A stretch of 64,000 nucleotides of DNA from JACCXE01 sp963718605 (GTDB lineage Bacteria; Actinomycetota; Acidimicrobiia; Acidimicrobiales; JACCXE01). Positions 32,927 to 42,011 of this stretch are shown in pieces (position 1 is the first letter of the stretch; each line of letters opens with the position of its first letter). A program made the position numbers and the translations under genes. The notes beneath the pieces were generated by a model that saw only the letters and a program-made list of their open reading frames with translations, was not told the DNA's origin and did not search any database. The DNA is taken from NCBI GenBank assembly GCA_963718605.1, contig OY970363.1:1116001-1180000 (forward strand), written 5' to 3'.

Positions 32927-34123
32927 GTGTACCCGTGTTTGCGGCAGATGGCCCGCGATCTCGAAGGTGTTGTCAACGAGGTCGTGGTCGACGCGTTGAC
33001 CCCCGCGCAGGCGACCGAGTTGCTGCGCGACGCGGCTGCGGTCGAGCGGCGGGCGAGCGTGTTGAAAACGCTCGTGGCGCGCCGCGCCGCCGAGAGCACC
33101 ACGTGGGCGGACACGGGTCATTCGTCACCGGAGTCGTGGATCGGCGACGAGATCGGTTCCGGGTTCGGGGCGGCGCGCGCCACGTTGCGTGCGTCGGAGA
33201 AGTTGGAGTCGTTGCCGGGCCTCAATGACGCGGCCCGGGGCGGCGAATTGTCCGAGGAGCAGCTGAAGCAGCTGGGCGACGCGGCCACGGCGGACAACGA
33301 GGCCGAGTTGTTGGATCAGGCCCGACGGGGCAACACCGACCAGTTGCGCAAGGCGTGCAAGCGCGCGAAGGACAGTGCGCGCTCGAACGACGACGAACGG
33401 ACGCGGCACGACAAGGCGCACCGCGAGCGGTTCTTCCGGTCGTGGATCGACGGCGAGGGCGCGTACCGCTTCGAGGGCAAGACCACCGCGATGGACGGAG
33501 CGCGTCTCGACGCGGCGGTGGGGGCGATGGCGAACACCGTGTTCAAGCAGGCGTGGAAGGAAGGCCGGCGCGAGTCGGCGGCCGCGTACCGGCTCGACGC
33601 GTTGCTCGCTCTGGCGGTTGGGGGCGGCGGTGCGGCGGGCGCGAGTGCCGGCGACGGTGAAGGCGACGCAGCTGGGGCGAAGAAGGCCAAGCCGCGCGCG
33701 GCGGCGACGGAAGTCGTGATCCGGGTCGACGCCTCTCGGCTCGCGGGCGGTGAAGGAATGTGCGAAACGACGTCGACGGGCGCGGTTCCGGTCGACGAGG
33801 CGATCGGGGCGATCCTCGCCGGCGCGTTTACGAAAGTCGTGTTGGTGGACGGGGTCGACGTGACCAAGGTCGCTCATGTCGGGCGCCACATCCCGGCCAC
33901 GCTCAAGACCGCGGTGATGGAGCGCGATGGCTACGCCTGCGTGCACTGCGGTTCCACCACGTGTCTCGAAACCCACCACTACCGAATTGAGTTCTCGAAG
34001 GGCGGTAAGACGGCGTACTGGAACCTGGTCACACTCTGCTCGCGCTGCCATGACCTGGTGTCGACCGAGGGCTACGTCATCGCCGGCGGGCCGGGTGCGT
34101 GGGAGTGGAGGGCGCCACCGTGA
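32927..34123 (+). CDS. DUF222/13E12-type HNH endonuclease
   Basis: 398 residues from GTG 32927 (GGAG six bases upstream). The N-terminal ~300 residues are the helical DUF222 region ('VVVDALTPAQATELLRDAAA', 'SSPESWIGDEIGSGFGAARA'). The C-terminal HNH motif is complete: 'MERDGYACVHCGSTTCLETH', 'HYRIEFSKGGKTAYWNLVTL' and 'CSRCHDLV', with two zinc Cys pairs. These proteins are multicopy in Actinobacteria (13E12 REP family in mycobacteria). The coding sequence contains a Gly/Ala/Lys-rich hinge at ~226-248. A mobile or domesticated nuclease role is inferred. Confidence 0.92.
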   Translation: MYPCLRQMARDLEGVVNEVVVDALTPAQATELLRDAAAVERRASVLKTLVARRAAESTTWADTGHSSPESWIGDEIGSGFGAARATLRASEKLESLPGLNDAARGGELSEEQLKQLGDAATADNEAELLDQARRGNTDQLRKACKRAKDSARSNDDERTRHDKAHRERFFRSWIDGEGAYRFEGKTTAMDGARLDAAVGAMANTVFKQAWKEGRRESAAAYRLDALLALAVGGGGAAGASAGDGEGDAAGAKKAKPRAAATEVVIRVDASRLAGGEGMCETTSTGAVPVDEAIGAILAGAFTKVVLVDGVDVTKVAHVGRHIPATLKTAVMERDGYACVHCGSTTCLETHHYRIEFSKGGKTAYWNLVTLCSRCHDLVSTEGYVIAGGPGAWEWRAPP

Positions 34124-34144
34124 TTGTGCGGGTACAACGTCGGT

Positions 34145-34900
34145 ATGACGCATGTATCCGACGGCGAACGCGGCGGCATCGGCGAGGGGCCGGTCACCCG
34201 TGCGATCGAGGAGCGGGCGCCGTTCGGGCCGATCGAGCGCCTCGATCATGCGCGGCTTGCGGTCGAGCAACAGACGACGCTGTCCACACCGCGGCGGTCG
34301 TATTCGCTGAGTGCGAAGGCGTTGTTCTCGGTGATGGACCGGCTGTACGGCGAGCCGCGCACGCTCGAGAAGTTTCGGGTGCTGGAGCTGGTCGCTCGGG
34401 TGCCGTATCAGGCGTGGGAGAACGTGGCGTACGTGGCGGTGACCCACACGGCAGCGCAGCCGCGGTTCGCACGGCGCATCTTCAACAGCGTGCGCGCCAG
34501 TCGATTCGAACAGGACAACGAACAGTGGCACTTGCTGATTCTCGAAGAACTCACGGCGGACCGGCCGAAGCGTCAGTTCCTCCGCAACCGGATCGTGCCG
34601 CAGCTACTCGCGTTCGCGTACTACCAGCTGTCGTGGCTGATGTTCGTGGTGCGGCCGAAATGGTCGTACCGGCTCAATGCGGACTTCGAGGACCACGCCG
34701 AACACGAGTACGCGCTGCTCGTGGGCGAGCACCCCGAGTGGGAGACGGTGCCGTATGACGGCGAGTTCGCCGCCGACTTCGGTCGCTACGACAGCCTGGC
34801 GGACCTGTTCCGTCAGATTTCTTACGACGAACGCCTGCACCGCCTCGAATCCGAGATGCACATGGCGGCGCCCCGCTTCGGCGACGACCTCGTGGCGTAG
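34145..34900 (+). CDS. Alternative oxidase-like diiron protein
   Basis: 251 residues from ATG 34145 (a GTG at 34124 would add seven). The helix pattern of alternative oxidase is present with all ligand-type residues: 'VLELVARVPYQAWENV' (E81), 'DNEQWHLLILEEL' (E126, H129), 'NADFEDHAEHEYALL' (E182 or nearby E186) and 'SYDERLHR' (E229, H232). The two E-x-x-H motifs match. Alternative oxidases take electrons from quinol and reduce O2 to water without proton pumping, bound to one leaflet of the membrane; 'LLAFAYYQLSWLMFVV' would give the membrane face. The protein lacks the plant N-terminal extension. TACAAC lies six bases before the ATG. Confidence 0.8.
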   Translation: MTHVSDGERGGIGEGPVTRAIEERAPFGPIERLDHARLAVEQQTTLSTPRRSYSLSAKALFSVMDRLYGEPRTLEKFRVLELVARVPYQAWENVAYVAVTHTAAQPRFARRIFNSVRASRFEQDNEQWHLLILEELTADRPKRQFLRNRIVPQLLAFAYYQLSWLMFVVRPKWSYRLNADFEDHAEHEYALLVGEHPEWETVPYDGEFAADFGRYDSLADLFRQISYDERLHRLESEMHMAAPRFGDDLVA

Positions 34901-34984
34901 TCGTCAGGGCACAGAGCCGCGCGCGGGTTTGTCACTCGACCACCGGGGTACGCGAAAGACACCACCGATGTGAGGAGGAGTGTC

Positions 34985-35263
34985 ATGCCCAAGGCTGGCC
35001 AGCACACGTTGAGTACGAAAGAAAAGAACGACTTGCCGGCGTCCAAGTTCGCGTTCGTCGAGCAGCGCAAGGAACCGCTGGTCGACGCGTCACATGTACG
35101 CAACGCGATTTCACGCTTCGATCAGGTGACCGATGTGACCGACGCCGACCGCGCGAAGGCGTGGAAACGCATCCGGGCCGCGGCGCGCAAGTTCGACGTC
35201 GAAGTCTCCGAACGAGGCTGGCGTGAACTGATGGACAAGAAGAAAAAGAAGTCGAAGTCATGA
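34985..35263 (+). CDS. DUF6582-like small protein
   Basis: 92 residues from ATG 34985, preceded by GAGGAGGAG. It reads 'LPASKFAFVEQRKEPLVDAS' and 'HVRNAISRFDQVTDVTDADR', then 'KRIRAAARKFDVEVSERGWR', and ends in a Lys-rich tail. This is the pattern of DUF6582, small basic proteins found in actinobacterial genomes and phages, with no known function. The TGA overlaps the start of the VOC gene (ATGA), so the two are coupled. Confidence 0.82.
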   Translation: MPKAGQHTLSTKEKNDLPASKFAFVEQRKEPLVDASHVRNAISRFDQVTDVTDADRAKAWKRIRAAARKFDVEVSERGWRELMDKKKKKSKS

Positions 35264-35649
35264 CGGTTGCGAGCATGCGGGTTGGTCCGCTCATCCCGGT
35301 TAGCGACATCGCCAAGTCCCGGGCGTTCTACGAAGACACGCTCGGCTTCCGCGGCCAAGAGGTGCCCGGCGGGGTCGAGTTGACCTGCGGTGACGGCACT
35401 ACGGCGTTCCTGTTGGACGGGCCGAGTTATGCCGGCACCGCCGAGTGGCCTTTGGCCACGTTCCGGTCGCCCAATCTCGAGGTCACGGTGGGCGAATTGG
35501 GCGCAATAGGCGTCCCGCTCGAGCAGGTCCACGAGGACGGCATGGACACCGACGACCGGGGGATCGCCGAGATGCCCGGCGGCGGGCGCATCGCCTGGAT
35601 CCGGGACCCCGACAACCAGGTGCTGTCGATCTTCGAACCCGCCGTGTGA
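35260..35649 (+). CDS. VOC-family protein
   Basis: 129 residues, one VOC domain. 'PLIPVSDIAKSRAFYEDTLG' opens it, and 'IAEMPGGGRIAWIRDPDNQV' with 'LSIFEPAV' closes it. The terminal 'DPDNQVLSIFE' carries the usual metal-ligand Glu. The start overlaps the stop of the DUF6582-like gene by four bases. The true start could be the internal ATG six codons downstream ('MRVGPLIPV'). Confidence 0.88.
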   Translation: MTVASMRVGPLIPVSDIAKSRAFYEDTLGFRGQEVPGGVELTCGDGTTAFLLDGPSYAGTAEWPLATFRSPNLEVTVGELGAIGVPLEQVHEDGMDTDDRGIAEMPGGGRIAWIRDPDNQVLSIFEPAV

Positions 35650-35698
35650 CGCGCACCACAGCCCGACGGCGGGCAACAGCGGTACCGTCGTATACGAA

Positions 35699-38600
35699 AT
35701 GACCGACTTGGCCAACGTTGCGGCGTTGCCCGAGGGGCCGGTGACGATCATGTTCACCGACATCGAGGGCTCTACTTCGCTCCGCACCACGTTGGGTGAC
35801 GCCGGCACCGATGCGCTGTTCCGCGAGCACGACGCTCTGGTCCGGGCCCAGGTCGCCGAGCATCACGGGCTCGACCAGCGGGCCGCGCTCGGTGACGGGT
35901 TCCTCGTGGTGTTCGTGTCCACCAAACGCGCCCTCGCCTGCGCGATCGCGATTCAGCGCGCGCTCGACGGGTTCAACCGGCAACGGTCGGGGCCGCCGCT
36001 CAACGTGCGCATCGGGCTCAACACCGGTGAGGTCACCCAGGTCGACGGGCAGATCTCGGGCGAGGCGGTGCACGGTGCCGCCCGCGTGTGTTCGGCGGCG
36101 AGCGGCCGGCAGGTCCTCATCTCCGACGTCACCCGCCAACTCGCCGGCACGATCCCCGACGTCAGTTACCGCGACACGGGCGAACACGAACTCAAGGGGT
36201 TCCCGACGCCGTGGCGGCTGTGGGACGTCGTGTGGGTCCGCGAGTCGGTGGGCGCGAAGGCGGAGGTGTTCGTCGGGCGCGAAGAACAACTGCGTTCGCT
36301 GAGCGGCCGGGTTGCGTCCACGGTGGACGGCAACGGTGGGCTCGTGCTCATCGGCGGCGAGCCCGGCGTCGGCAAGACGTCGCTCGTGCGCCAAGTGATC
36401 GGCGACGCCGAGCGGCGCGGCGCGCTCGCGGTGTTCGGTCGTTGCTACGAGTCGGCGGGGTCCGTGGCGTATTCGCCGTTCGTCGAGATGCTCGAACAGG
36501 CGCTGTCGGTGATGCCGGCTGACATCGTGCGCGAAGACATGGCCGACGACGCACCCGAGATCGCGCGCATGGTCCCCGAACTCCGCCGCCGCTTCCCTGA
36601 CATCCCCGAAGCGCTCGACCTGCCACCCGAACAGCAGCGCCGCTATTTCTTCAACGCGGTGTCGTCGTTCATCGTGCGCGGCTCGAAGCGATTCCCACTC
36701 GTGTTGATGATGGACGACGTCCATTGGGCCGACGAGTCCACACTCCTATTGATCGAGCACATCGCCGCGCTCGTGCCCCACCACCGCATCCTCGGGATCG
36801 GCACGTACCGCGACGTCGAACTCGAAGTGTCGCGTCCACTGGCCGCCAGCCTCGAGCGCATGATCCGCACGCAGACCGTCGAACGTATCCACCTATCTCG
36901 GTTCGGCTCCGACGACGTCGCCACGATGATCGAGGCGCTGTCGGGCCGCACGCCGCCGAGCGCGATTGTCGACGCCGTGTTCTCCGAGACCGAGGGCAAC
37001 CCGTTCTTCGTCGGCGAGGTGTACCGGCACTTCGTGGAGGACGGAAAGGTCTTCGACGCCGACGGCGAGTTCCGCACCGACCTCAAGATCGACGAACTCG
37101 ATGTCCCCGAGAGCGTGCGCCTCGTGGTCGGGCGTCGCCTCGAACGCCTCGGCGCGGAGTCGCAGAAGGCGCTCGCCGCCGCCGCAGTGGTGGGGCGGGC
37201 GTTCCCGTTCCGTCTGCTCGAAGAACTCAGCGACCTCGCACCGGACGTGCTGCTCGACATCGTCGACGACGCCGAGACCGCGCAGGTGCTCGTGTCGGAA
37301 GAACGCGACGGCGAAATCGTGTTCTCCTTCGCGCACGAGTTGATTCGCCAAACGCTGCTGTCGGGGCTCTCGGCGCTGCGCCGCCAGCGGCTGCACCTGC
37401 GCGCCGCCGACGCGATAGAACGGCTTGATCCGCACGCCGCAGTCGAGCGGGCGCGTGAGATCGCCGACCACCTCGTGAAGGCGGGCGCGGCGGCTGACCC
37501 GGAACGACTCAAGGCGCTGCTCACGCTGGCCGCCGAACAGGCCATCGCGAGCGCATCGTTCGAATCGGCGCTGCGGATGATCGACGACGCGCTCGCCCTG
37601 GTGGACAGAGCCGAAGCGGACCGCATGGCCGTGCTGCTCCAGCTTCGCGGCACGGCGTTCTGGGCGCTCGGGCGCCTCGACGACTGCCTCGACGCGTGGC
37701 AGGGCTCGATCGAGCGTCATCTCGAAGCCGGCAACCTCAACGAGGCGTCCCAGGTGTCGGGCAACATGGGCATCGCGCAGATCTGGCTCGGTCGTTTCCC
37801 CGATGCGTTCGTCACCTACGAGGCGGCCGTACGCGCCGCGGGCGACGAGCCCATCCCCGAACGCCTCGCCATATCGGGCGGCCTCGGCGCCTTGTACGGA
37901 TTCGCCGGTATGTACGACGTCGCGATGACCACCATCAACGAGGCCTTCGAAGTTGCCGGCGACGTCGCCGACGATCGCAGCATCGGCGCGGCGCGCTGGG
38001 GTGAGTGTGTCGTTACGTGGTCGTTCGGTCTGGTGGAAGAGTCAGTGGCGGCCGGTCTCGACGCGGTCGAGCATTTACGCAAGACGACAGACGCATGGAC
38101 CCTCGCTGACGCGCTCGCATGGTCGGGGTTTTCCCTGCTGTTCCACGGCGACCAGACCGAAGCCCTCAAGGTTGCCGAGGAGGGCGCCACCCTGGCGCGA
38201 AAGGTCGGCCATATCGGCACGGAAAATCTGTCTCTACGAGTCGTGGCACTGGCGCACGGAATCGTGGACGGGGACCTCGACGCGCTCGAACGGACGGCGC
38301 GCGAGGAGTTGCCCGTCTACGAGTCGATCAACTCGCCGTGGGTGTCGCTGTCGCACGGGTGGATTTCGGCCCTTGTCCTCGCGCGCGGTCGTTTCGACGA
38401 GGCGTTGCACCACGCCGAAGAGTCGATCCGGTTGATGCCGCCGTCGTCGTGGACCGGCCTCGGCGACGGCTTCAAGATCCATGCACTCGCAATCAGTGGA
38501 CAGCGCGACGCCTGCCTCGAGTTGCTCGACGACCCTGGCTTCGTGATTCCCGGCCCCGACGCACCCACTGGCGCGGGGAGGCACTTCACGTTCCATTACG

Positions 38601-38989
38601 CCATGGTCGCGGCGTCGATCCTCGGACTGAAGGACCACGCGGCGCGGTATTACGACGCGGCTGTGCGCGCCACGAGTCAGTACCGGTACATGGCCTTCGA
38701 CGCGATGATCGTCGAGCGACTCGCCGGAATGACGGCGATGACCGCAGGCAGGTCCGAGGAAGCCGAACGCCATTTCGCTGAAGCCACGCGCATCGCGGCC
38801 GAGGACCCAAACTTCCTCGACGCGCCCCACGTGGACTACTGGCTCGCGCGTTTCCTCCTGGAGCGAGGCGACCAAGCGGACAGGACCGAAGCGGCGCGGC
38901 GGGCGACGCTGGCGCGCGACGAGTTCGCGCGCCGCGACTGTCCTCCGTATCAAGCGATGGCGGAAGACCTACTCAAGCAACTGGCGTAG
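35699..38989 (+). CDS. Class III cyclase-domain / AAA ATPase / TPR regulatory protein
   Basis: 1096 residues. Residues ~12-190 form a class III nucleotide cyclase domain ('VTIMFTDIEGSTSLR', 'RAALGDGFLVVF', 'LNVRIGLNTGEVTQVDG', 'GEAVHGAARVCSAASG'). Both metal Asp residues are present, but the usual 'KTxGDG' lysine is replaced ('AALGDG'), so ATP specificity or activity is doubtful. A STAND/AAA module follows ('LIGGEPGVGKTSLVRQV', ~217; 'LVLMMDDVHWADEST'). The C-terminal half is TPR-like helices. There is no HTH. Such proteins are common in Actinobacteria as signalling hubs of unknown input. Gene ends with TAG inside the TAGCGT promoter of the next gene. Confidence 0.92.
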   Translation: MTDLANVAALPEGPVTIMFTDIEGSTSLRTTLGDAGTDALFREHDALVRAQVAEHHGLDQRAALGDGFLVVFVSTKRALACAIAIQRALDGFNRQRSGPPLNVRIGLNTGEVTQVDGQISGEAVHGAARVCSAASGRQVLISDVTRQLAGTIPDVSYRDTGEHELKGFPTPWRLWDVVWVRESVGAKAEVFVGREEQLRSLSGRVASTVDGNGGLVLIGGEPGVGKTSLVRQVIGDAERRGALAVFGRCYESAGSVAYSPFVEMLEQALSVMPADIVREDMADDAPEIARMVPELRRRFPDIPEALDLPPEQQRRYFFNAVSSFIVRGSKRFPLVLMMDDVHWADESTLLLIEHIAALVPHHRILGIGTYRDVELEVSRPLAASLERMIRTQTVERIHLSRFGSDDVATMIEALSGRTPPSAIVDAVFSETEGNPFFVGEVYRHFVEDGKVFDADGEFRTDLKIDELDVPESVRLVVGRRLERLGAESQKALAAAAVVGRAFPFRLLEELSDLAPDVLLDIVDDAETAQVLVSEERDGEIVFSFAHELIRQTLLSGLSALRRQRLHLRAADAIERLDPHAAVERAREIADHLVKAGAAADPERLKALLTLAAEQAIASASFESALRMIDDALALVDRAEADRMAVLLQLRGTAFWALGRLDDCLDAWQGSIERHLEAGNLNEASQVSGNMGIAQIWLGRFPDAFVTYEAAVRAAGDEPIPERLAISGGLGALYGFAGMYDVAMTTINEAFEVAGDVADDRSIGAARWGECVVTWSFGLVEESVAAGLDAVEHLRKTTDAWTLADALAWSGFSLLFHGDQTEALKVAEEGATLARKVGHIGTENLSLRVVALAHGIVDGDLDALERTAREELPVYESINSPWVSLSHGWISALVLARGRFDEALHHAEESIRLMPPSSWTGLGDGFKIHALAISGQRDACLELLDDPGFVIPGPDAPTGAGRHFTFHYAMVAASILGLKDHAARYYDAAVRATSQYRYMAFDAMIVERLAGMTAMTAGRSEEAERHFAEATRIAAEDPNFLDAPHVDYWLARFLLERGDQADRTEAARRATLARDEFARRDCPPYQAMAEDLLKQLA

Positions 38990-38992
38990 CGT
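38987..38992 (+). promoter_or_regulatory. -10 box of a leaderless promoter (first metalloprotease)
   Basis: TAGCGT, whose TAG is the stop of the preceding gene, lies seven bases before ATG 39000. No Shine-Dalgarno sequence is present. Confidence 0.5.
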
Positions 38993-38999
38993 CTGATCC

Positions 39000-41900
39000 A
39001 TGAGACGGCCCGGGCACGTCCTAATGGTGGCGGTCGTCGCACTATTGCTTTCGATGACGCCCATCGCGTCGGTGCAGGCGGCCCCGTCGCTAAGCCTGAA
39101 TCCGACGCACGGCCTGGTTGGCGCACCGATCACCGCGAGTGGCTCCGGGTTCTCGCCCAGCGGCAGTGCGACGCTCTACATCGACTCCGTTGCTGCCGGG
39201 AATCAACTTACGACGGCCACGGTCGCGGACAGCGGAGCGTTCAGCAAAGGGTTTGCGGTACCGAACCGTTCCTTCGGACAACACACCGTTCTTGCCTGCA
39301 AGGAAACCAGGGCGGGCGGGCCCTGCGGAGAACAAGCCAGCGCGACGTTGACAATCGACGCCACCGCACCCACCGCGCCAACGACTACGCCCACGACGCA
39401 AGCAATCACCACGACGAGGCCTCCCGGCGCGACGACTACAACACCGCAGCGGGCCACGACGACACAAAAAGGCGCGACCACCACGACAGAGCCGGGCGCG
39501 ACCACCACGAGCCTGCCCCCCGGCGTGACGTCGACTACCGAAGCGCTAGGCCTCGCCAACCCTCCGACCGACTTTCCGGATCTCGATGCGCACGACATCG
39601 AGATCACCCAAGGCGTGCAGGACTTCCAGAACCGGATGCCGCTCGTGGCTGATCGACGCACGTGGGTGCGCGTCTATCCGCACTCGGACAACGCGCCTGA
39701 GTTCTCCTGGCCGCTCGTCGACGGTGCCATGCAACTCAAGCATGGCAACAAGACCACGGTTATCTATCCGGAGAACGGACCGATCTCCACCCAGAAAGAT
39801 CTCGATCGCACCAACCTTGACCACTCGCTGAACTTCATCATCCCTAACGAGTACACGGCGGCCGGCAACACCACGTTCCGGGCGCTCGTGTGGTCGTTCA
39901 GCCCGTCGTCGATCGACAAGGAATCCAACACCAAGAACAACCTGCGCGAGATCACGCGCGAGTTCCACACGGGTCAGAACCCCGCGCTCTACATCGTGCC
40001 GCTCGATCCCACGGCGAAGGCGGGCGGTAACCCGAGTGCGGCGGTGATGAGCACGCTTCCCCAATGGATGGGCGACCAGCTGCTCGACCTGCAGCCCATC
40101 TCCGCACCGACATTCACCGTCGACCCCGTAACGCTCGGGCCCGGTCCCGAGGCGACCTTTAAAGACGACAACCTCGCGCCGATGTGGGACATCACCGACG
40201 CGGGCAACAAGACCGAGCCGCTGATCCGCATGGCGTGGTACCACGGCCAGCTCGGCTTCCCGAACTCGCAGCGCATCGGCGGCATCTTCAGCGAGTTCCT
40301 GCCGGCCGGCGCCAGTGGTTGGTCGATGTCGAAGTACTTCTCGTTCTGGACGACGAACAAGACCGGCACTGCGTCGCACGAACTGGGCCACCAGCGCGGT
40401 CTCGCCCACGTCGGCTGCAAGGACACCAACGCGGACGGCACCCCGGACGAAATCGAGGGTGGCGGGCTCGATGCGAGCTATCCCTACGCCTTCCCGAATT
40501 GCCGGTTCGCCGCGCTCAATAAGAAGGGCTTCTACGGCTTCACCACCTATCACGCCCAGCCGTTCGTCTACAGCAACGATCCGACGTCGCCCAACGCGGC
40601 ATGGCCGCAGATGAGCTACATGGAACCGGGCTGGACCGACCCGTATCACTACTGCAAGTTGCTGACGGCCTACGGGGTGCCGTGCGCGCCCAGCGACCTC
40701 GGCTTGAAGCCCAAGCTGTCCGCGGGCCCCGGACCGAAACCCGCCTGCACGCCCAAAAAGACCGGCGGCTTCAAGCTGGACCTGTGTGTGGCGGCGGGCG
40801 GCACGGAACCGGTCCTCATCGTCCCCAAGGACCCGAAGAACTATGTCCTGGTGTCAGGCTCGATCGACTTCGTGCACGGGCTCGGCACCATCGTGCAAGC
40901 CGAGACGGCCAACACCGCGGCGCCGCTGAAGAAGCTGCCTGGCAAGCGCAAGCCGCCGACACTCACGTTGAAGCGCGGCAAGAACTTCATGAGCTGGGGA
41001 CCGATGTCGATCACGTCCGACGTGGAAGACAGCCACATCTACACGCTCTCGGTGCTCGACGCGCAGGGCAAGGTCCTGACGCGCGTGCCGGTCGACACCG
41101 AGGCAACCGGTCACGGCAACCAGCAAGCGGGCGATCCGACCAAGGGTGGCTTCTTCGCGCAGGTGCCGGTGATTGACGGCGCCACGACGATCGCGCTGGA
41201 GACGCCCGACGGCAAGGTGTTGGCCAACCGCACCGCCAGCGCGCATACGCCGAAGGTGACGATCACGTCTCCCGCGGCCGGCGCGTCGGTCGGGCGCGAC
41301 TTCACCATTGCGTGGACGGCGACCGACGAGGACGGCGACACCCTCACCGCCGACGTGCAGTGGAGCAACGACGACGGCGCAACCTGGCACGTCGCCGCGC
41401 TCGCCACGTCAGCTACGTCGGTCGCCGTCAACGACGCGATGACGCTGCCGGGCGGCGCCGTGCGGGTGCGCGTGTGGGTGACCGACGGCTTCAACACGGG
41501 CAGTGCGGCGTCCGAGGCGTTCACCGTGCCGGGCGCGAGACCGCGCATGCTGCTGACAGGTCCCCCTGCGACGGTACCGCTCTACGCGATCGCCCGATTC
41601 TCAGCGAGCGTGACCGATCCCGAAGACGGCGTGCTCAAGAAAGTGAACTGGTCGTCGTCGATCGACGGGCCGCTCGGCGATGACGCCGTCATCGAAACGC
41701 GCGCGCTTTCCGTCGGCGAACACGTCGTGACCGCGATGGCCAAGGATGCTGACGGCAACGAAGTAACAGGTACGACGACATTCACCGTTGTCGACGACGG
41801 GCGCGCCGCGCCGCGGGTCGCGGGGGCGGTCCCCGACGCCGAACGGCGCTTCGCGCTGGCTACGTCGTCGACGGCGGGCGACGACGACGACGACGATTCG

Positions 41901-42002
41901 TCATCGGTTGGCGTAGTCGTAGCGGCAGTAGTCGCCGCCCTCGCCGCGGTAACGACGATGCTCGTTTTGCGCCGTCGTCGCGGGAGGCCGCAAAAGGCAT
42001 AG
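39000..42002 (+). CDS. Secreted, membrane-anchored zinc metalloprotease-like protein (copy 1)
   Basis: 1000 residues. Signal peptide 'LMVAVVALLLSMTPIASVQA'. An IPT-like Ig module ('LSLNPTHGLVGAPITASGSG') is followed by a Thr/Pro-rich linker (~residues 120-180). The catalytic region starts at 'DLDAHDIEITQGVQDFQNRM' and has a gluzincin/metzincin-like site 'HELGHQRGLAHV' (H460, E461, H464, H470). A cysteine-containing segment 'GCKDTNADGTPDEI' follows. One or two Ig/PKD-like domains ('PKVTITSPAAGASVGRDFTI', 'TADVQWSNDDGATW') come next. The end is an acidic stretch, a transmembrane helix 'VGVVVAAVVAALAAVTTMLV' and RRRR. It is exported and anchored to the membrane, probably facing the wall. Paralogue of the next gene. 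Confidence 0.88.
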   Translation: MRRPGHVLMVAVVALLLSMTPIASVQAAPSLSLNPTHGLVGAPITASGSGFSPSGSATLYIDSVAAGNQLTTATVADSGAFSKGFAVPNRSFGQHTVLACKETRAGGPCGEQASATLTIDATAPTAPTTTPTTQAITTTRPPGATTTTPQRATTTQKGATTTTEPGATTTSLPPGVTSTTEALGLANPPTDFPDLDAHDIEITQGVQDFQNRMPLVADRRTWVRVYPHSDNAPEFSWPLVDGAMQLKHGNKTTVIYPENGPISTQKDLDRTNLDHSLNFIIPNEYTAAGNTTFRALVWSFSPSSIDKESNTKNNLREITREFHTGQNPALYIVPLDPTAKAGGNPSAAVMSTLPQWMGDQLLDLQPISAPTFTVDPVTLGPGPEATFKDDNLAPMWDITDAGNKTEPLIRMAWYHGQLGFPNSQRIGGIFSEFLPAGASGWSMSKYFSFWTTNKTGTASHELGHQRGLAHVGCKDTNADGTPDEIEGGGLDASYPYAFPNCRFAALNKKGFYGFTTYHAQPFVYSNDPTSPNAAWPQMSYMEPGWTDPYHYCKLLTAYGVPCAPSDLGLKPKLSAGPGPKPACTPKKTGGFKLDLCVAAGGTEPVLIVPKDPKNYVLVSGSIDFVHGLGTIVQAETANTAAPLKKLPGKRKPPTLTLKRGKNFMSWGPMSITSDVEDSHIYTLSVLDAQGKVLTRVPVDTEATGHGNQQAGDPTKGGFFAQVPVIDGATTIALETPDGKVLANRTASAHTPKVTITSPAAGASVGRDFTIAWTATDEDGDTLTADVQWSNDDGATWHVAALATSATSVAVNDAMTLPGGAVRVRVWVTDGFNTGSAASEAFTVPGARPRMLLTGPPATVPLYAIARFSASVTDPEDGVLKKVNWSSSIDGPLGDDAVIETRALSVGEHVVTAMAKDADGNEVTGTTTFTVVDDGRAAPRVAGAVPDAERRFALATSSTAGDDDDDDSSSVGVVVAAVVAALAAVTTMLVLRRRRGRPQKA

Positions 42003-42005
42003 CGT
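42000..42005 (+). promoter_or_regulatory. -10 box of a leaderless promoter (second metalloprotease)
   Basis: TAGCGT starts with the stop codon of copy 1 and lies six bases before ATG 42012. It was evidently duplicated along with the gene. Confidence 0.5.
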
Positions 42006-42011
42006 TCGCGA

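Noticed and set aside
33125..34531. 468-codon minus-strand frame
   Set aside because: Antisense to the DUF222 HNH nuclease and the alternative-oxidase-like gene.
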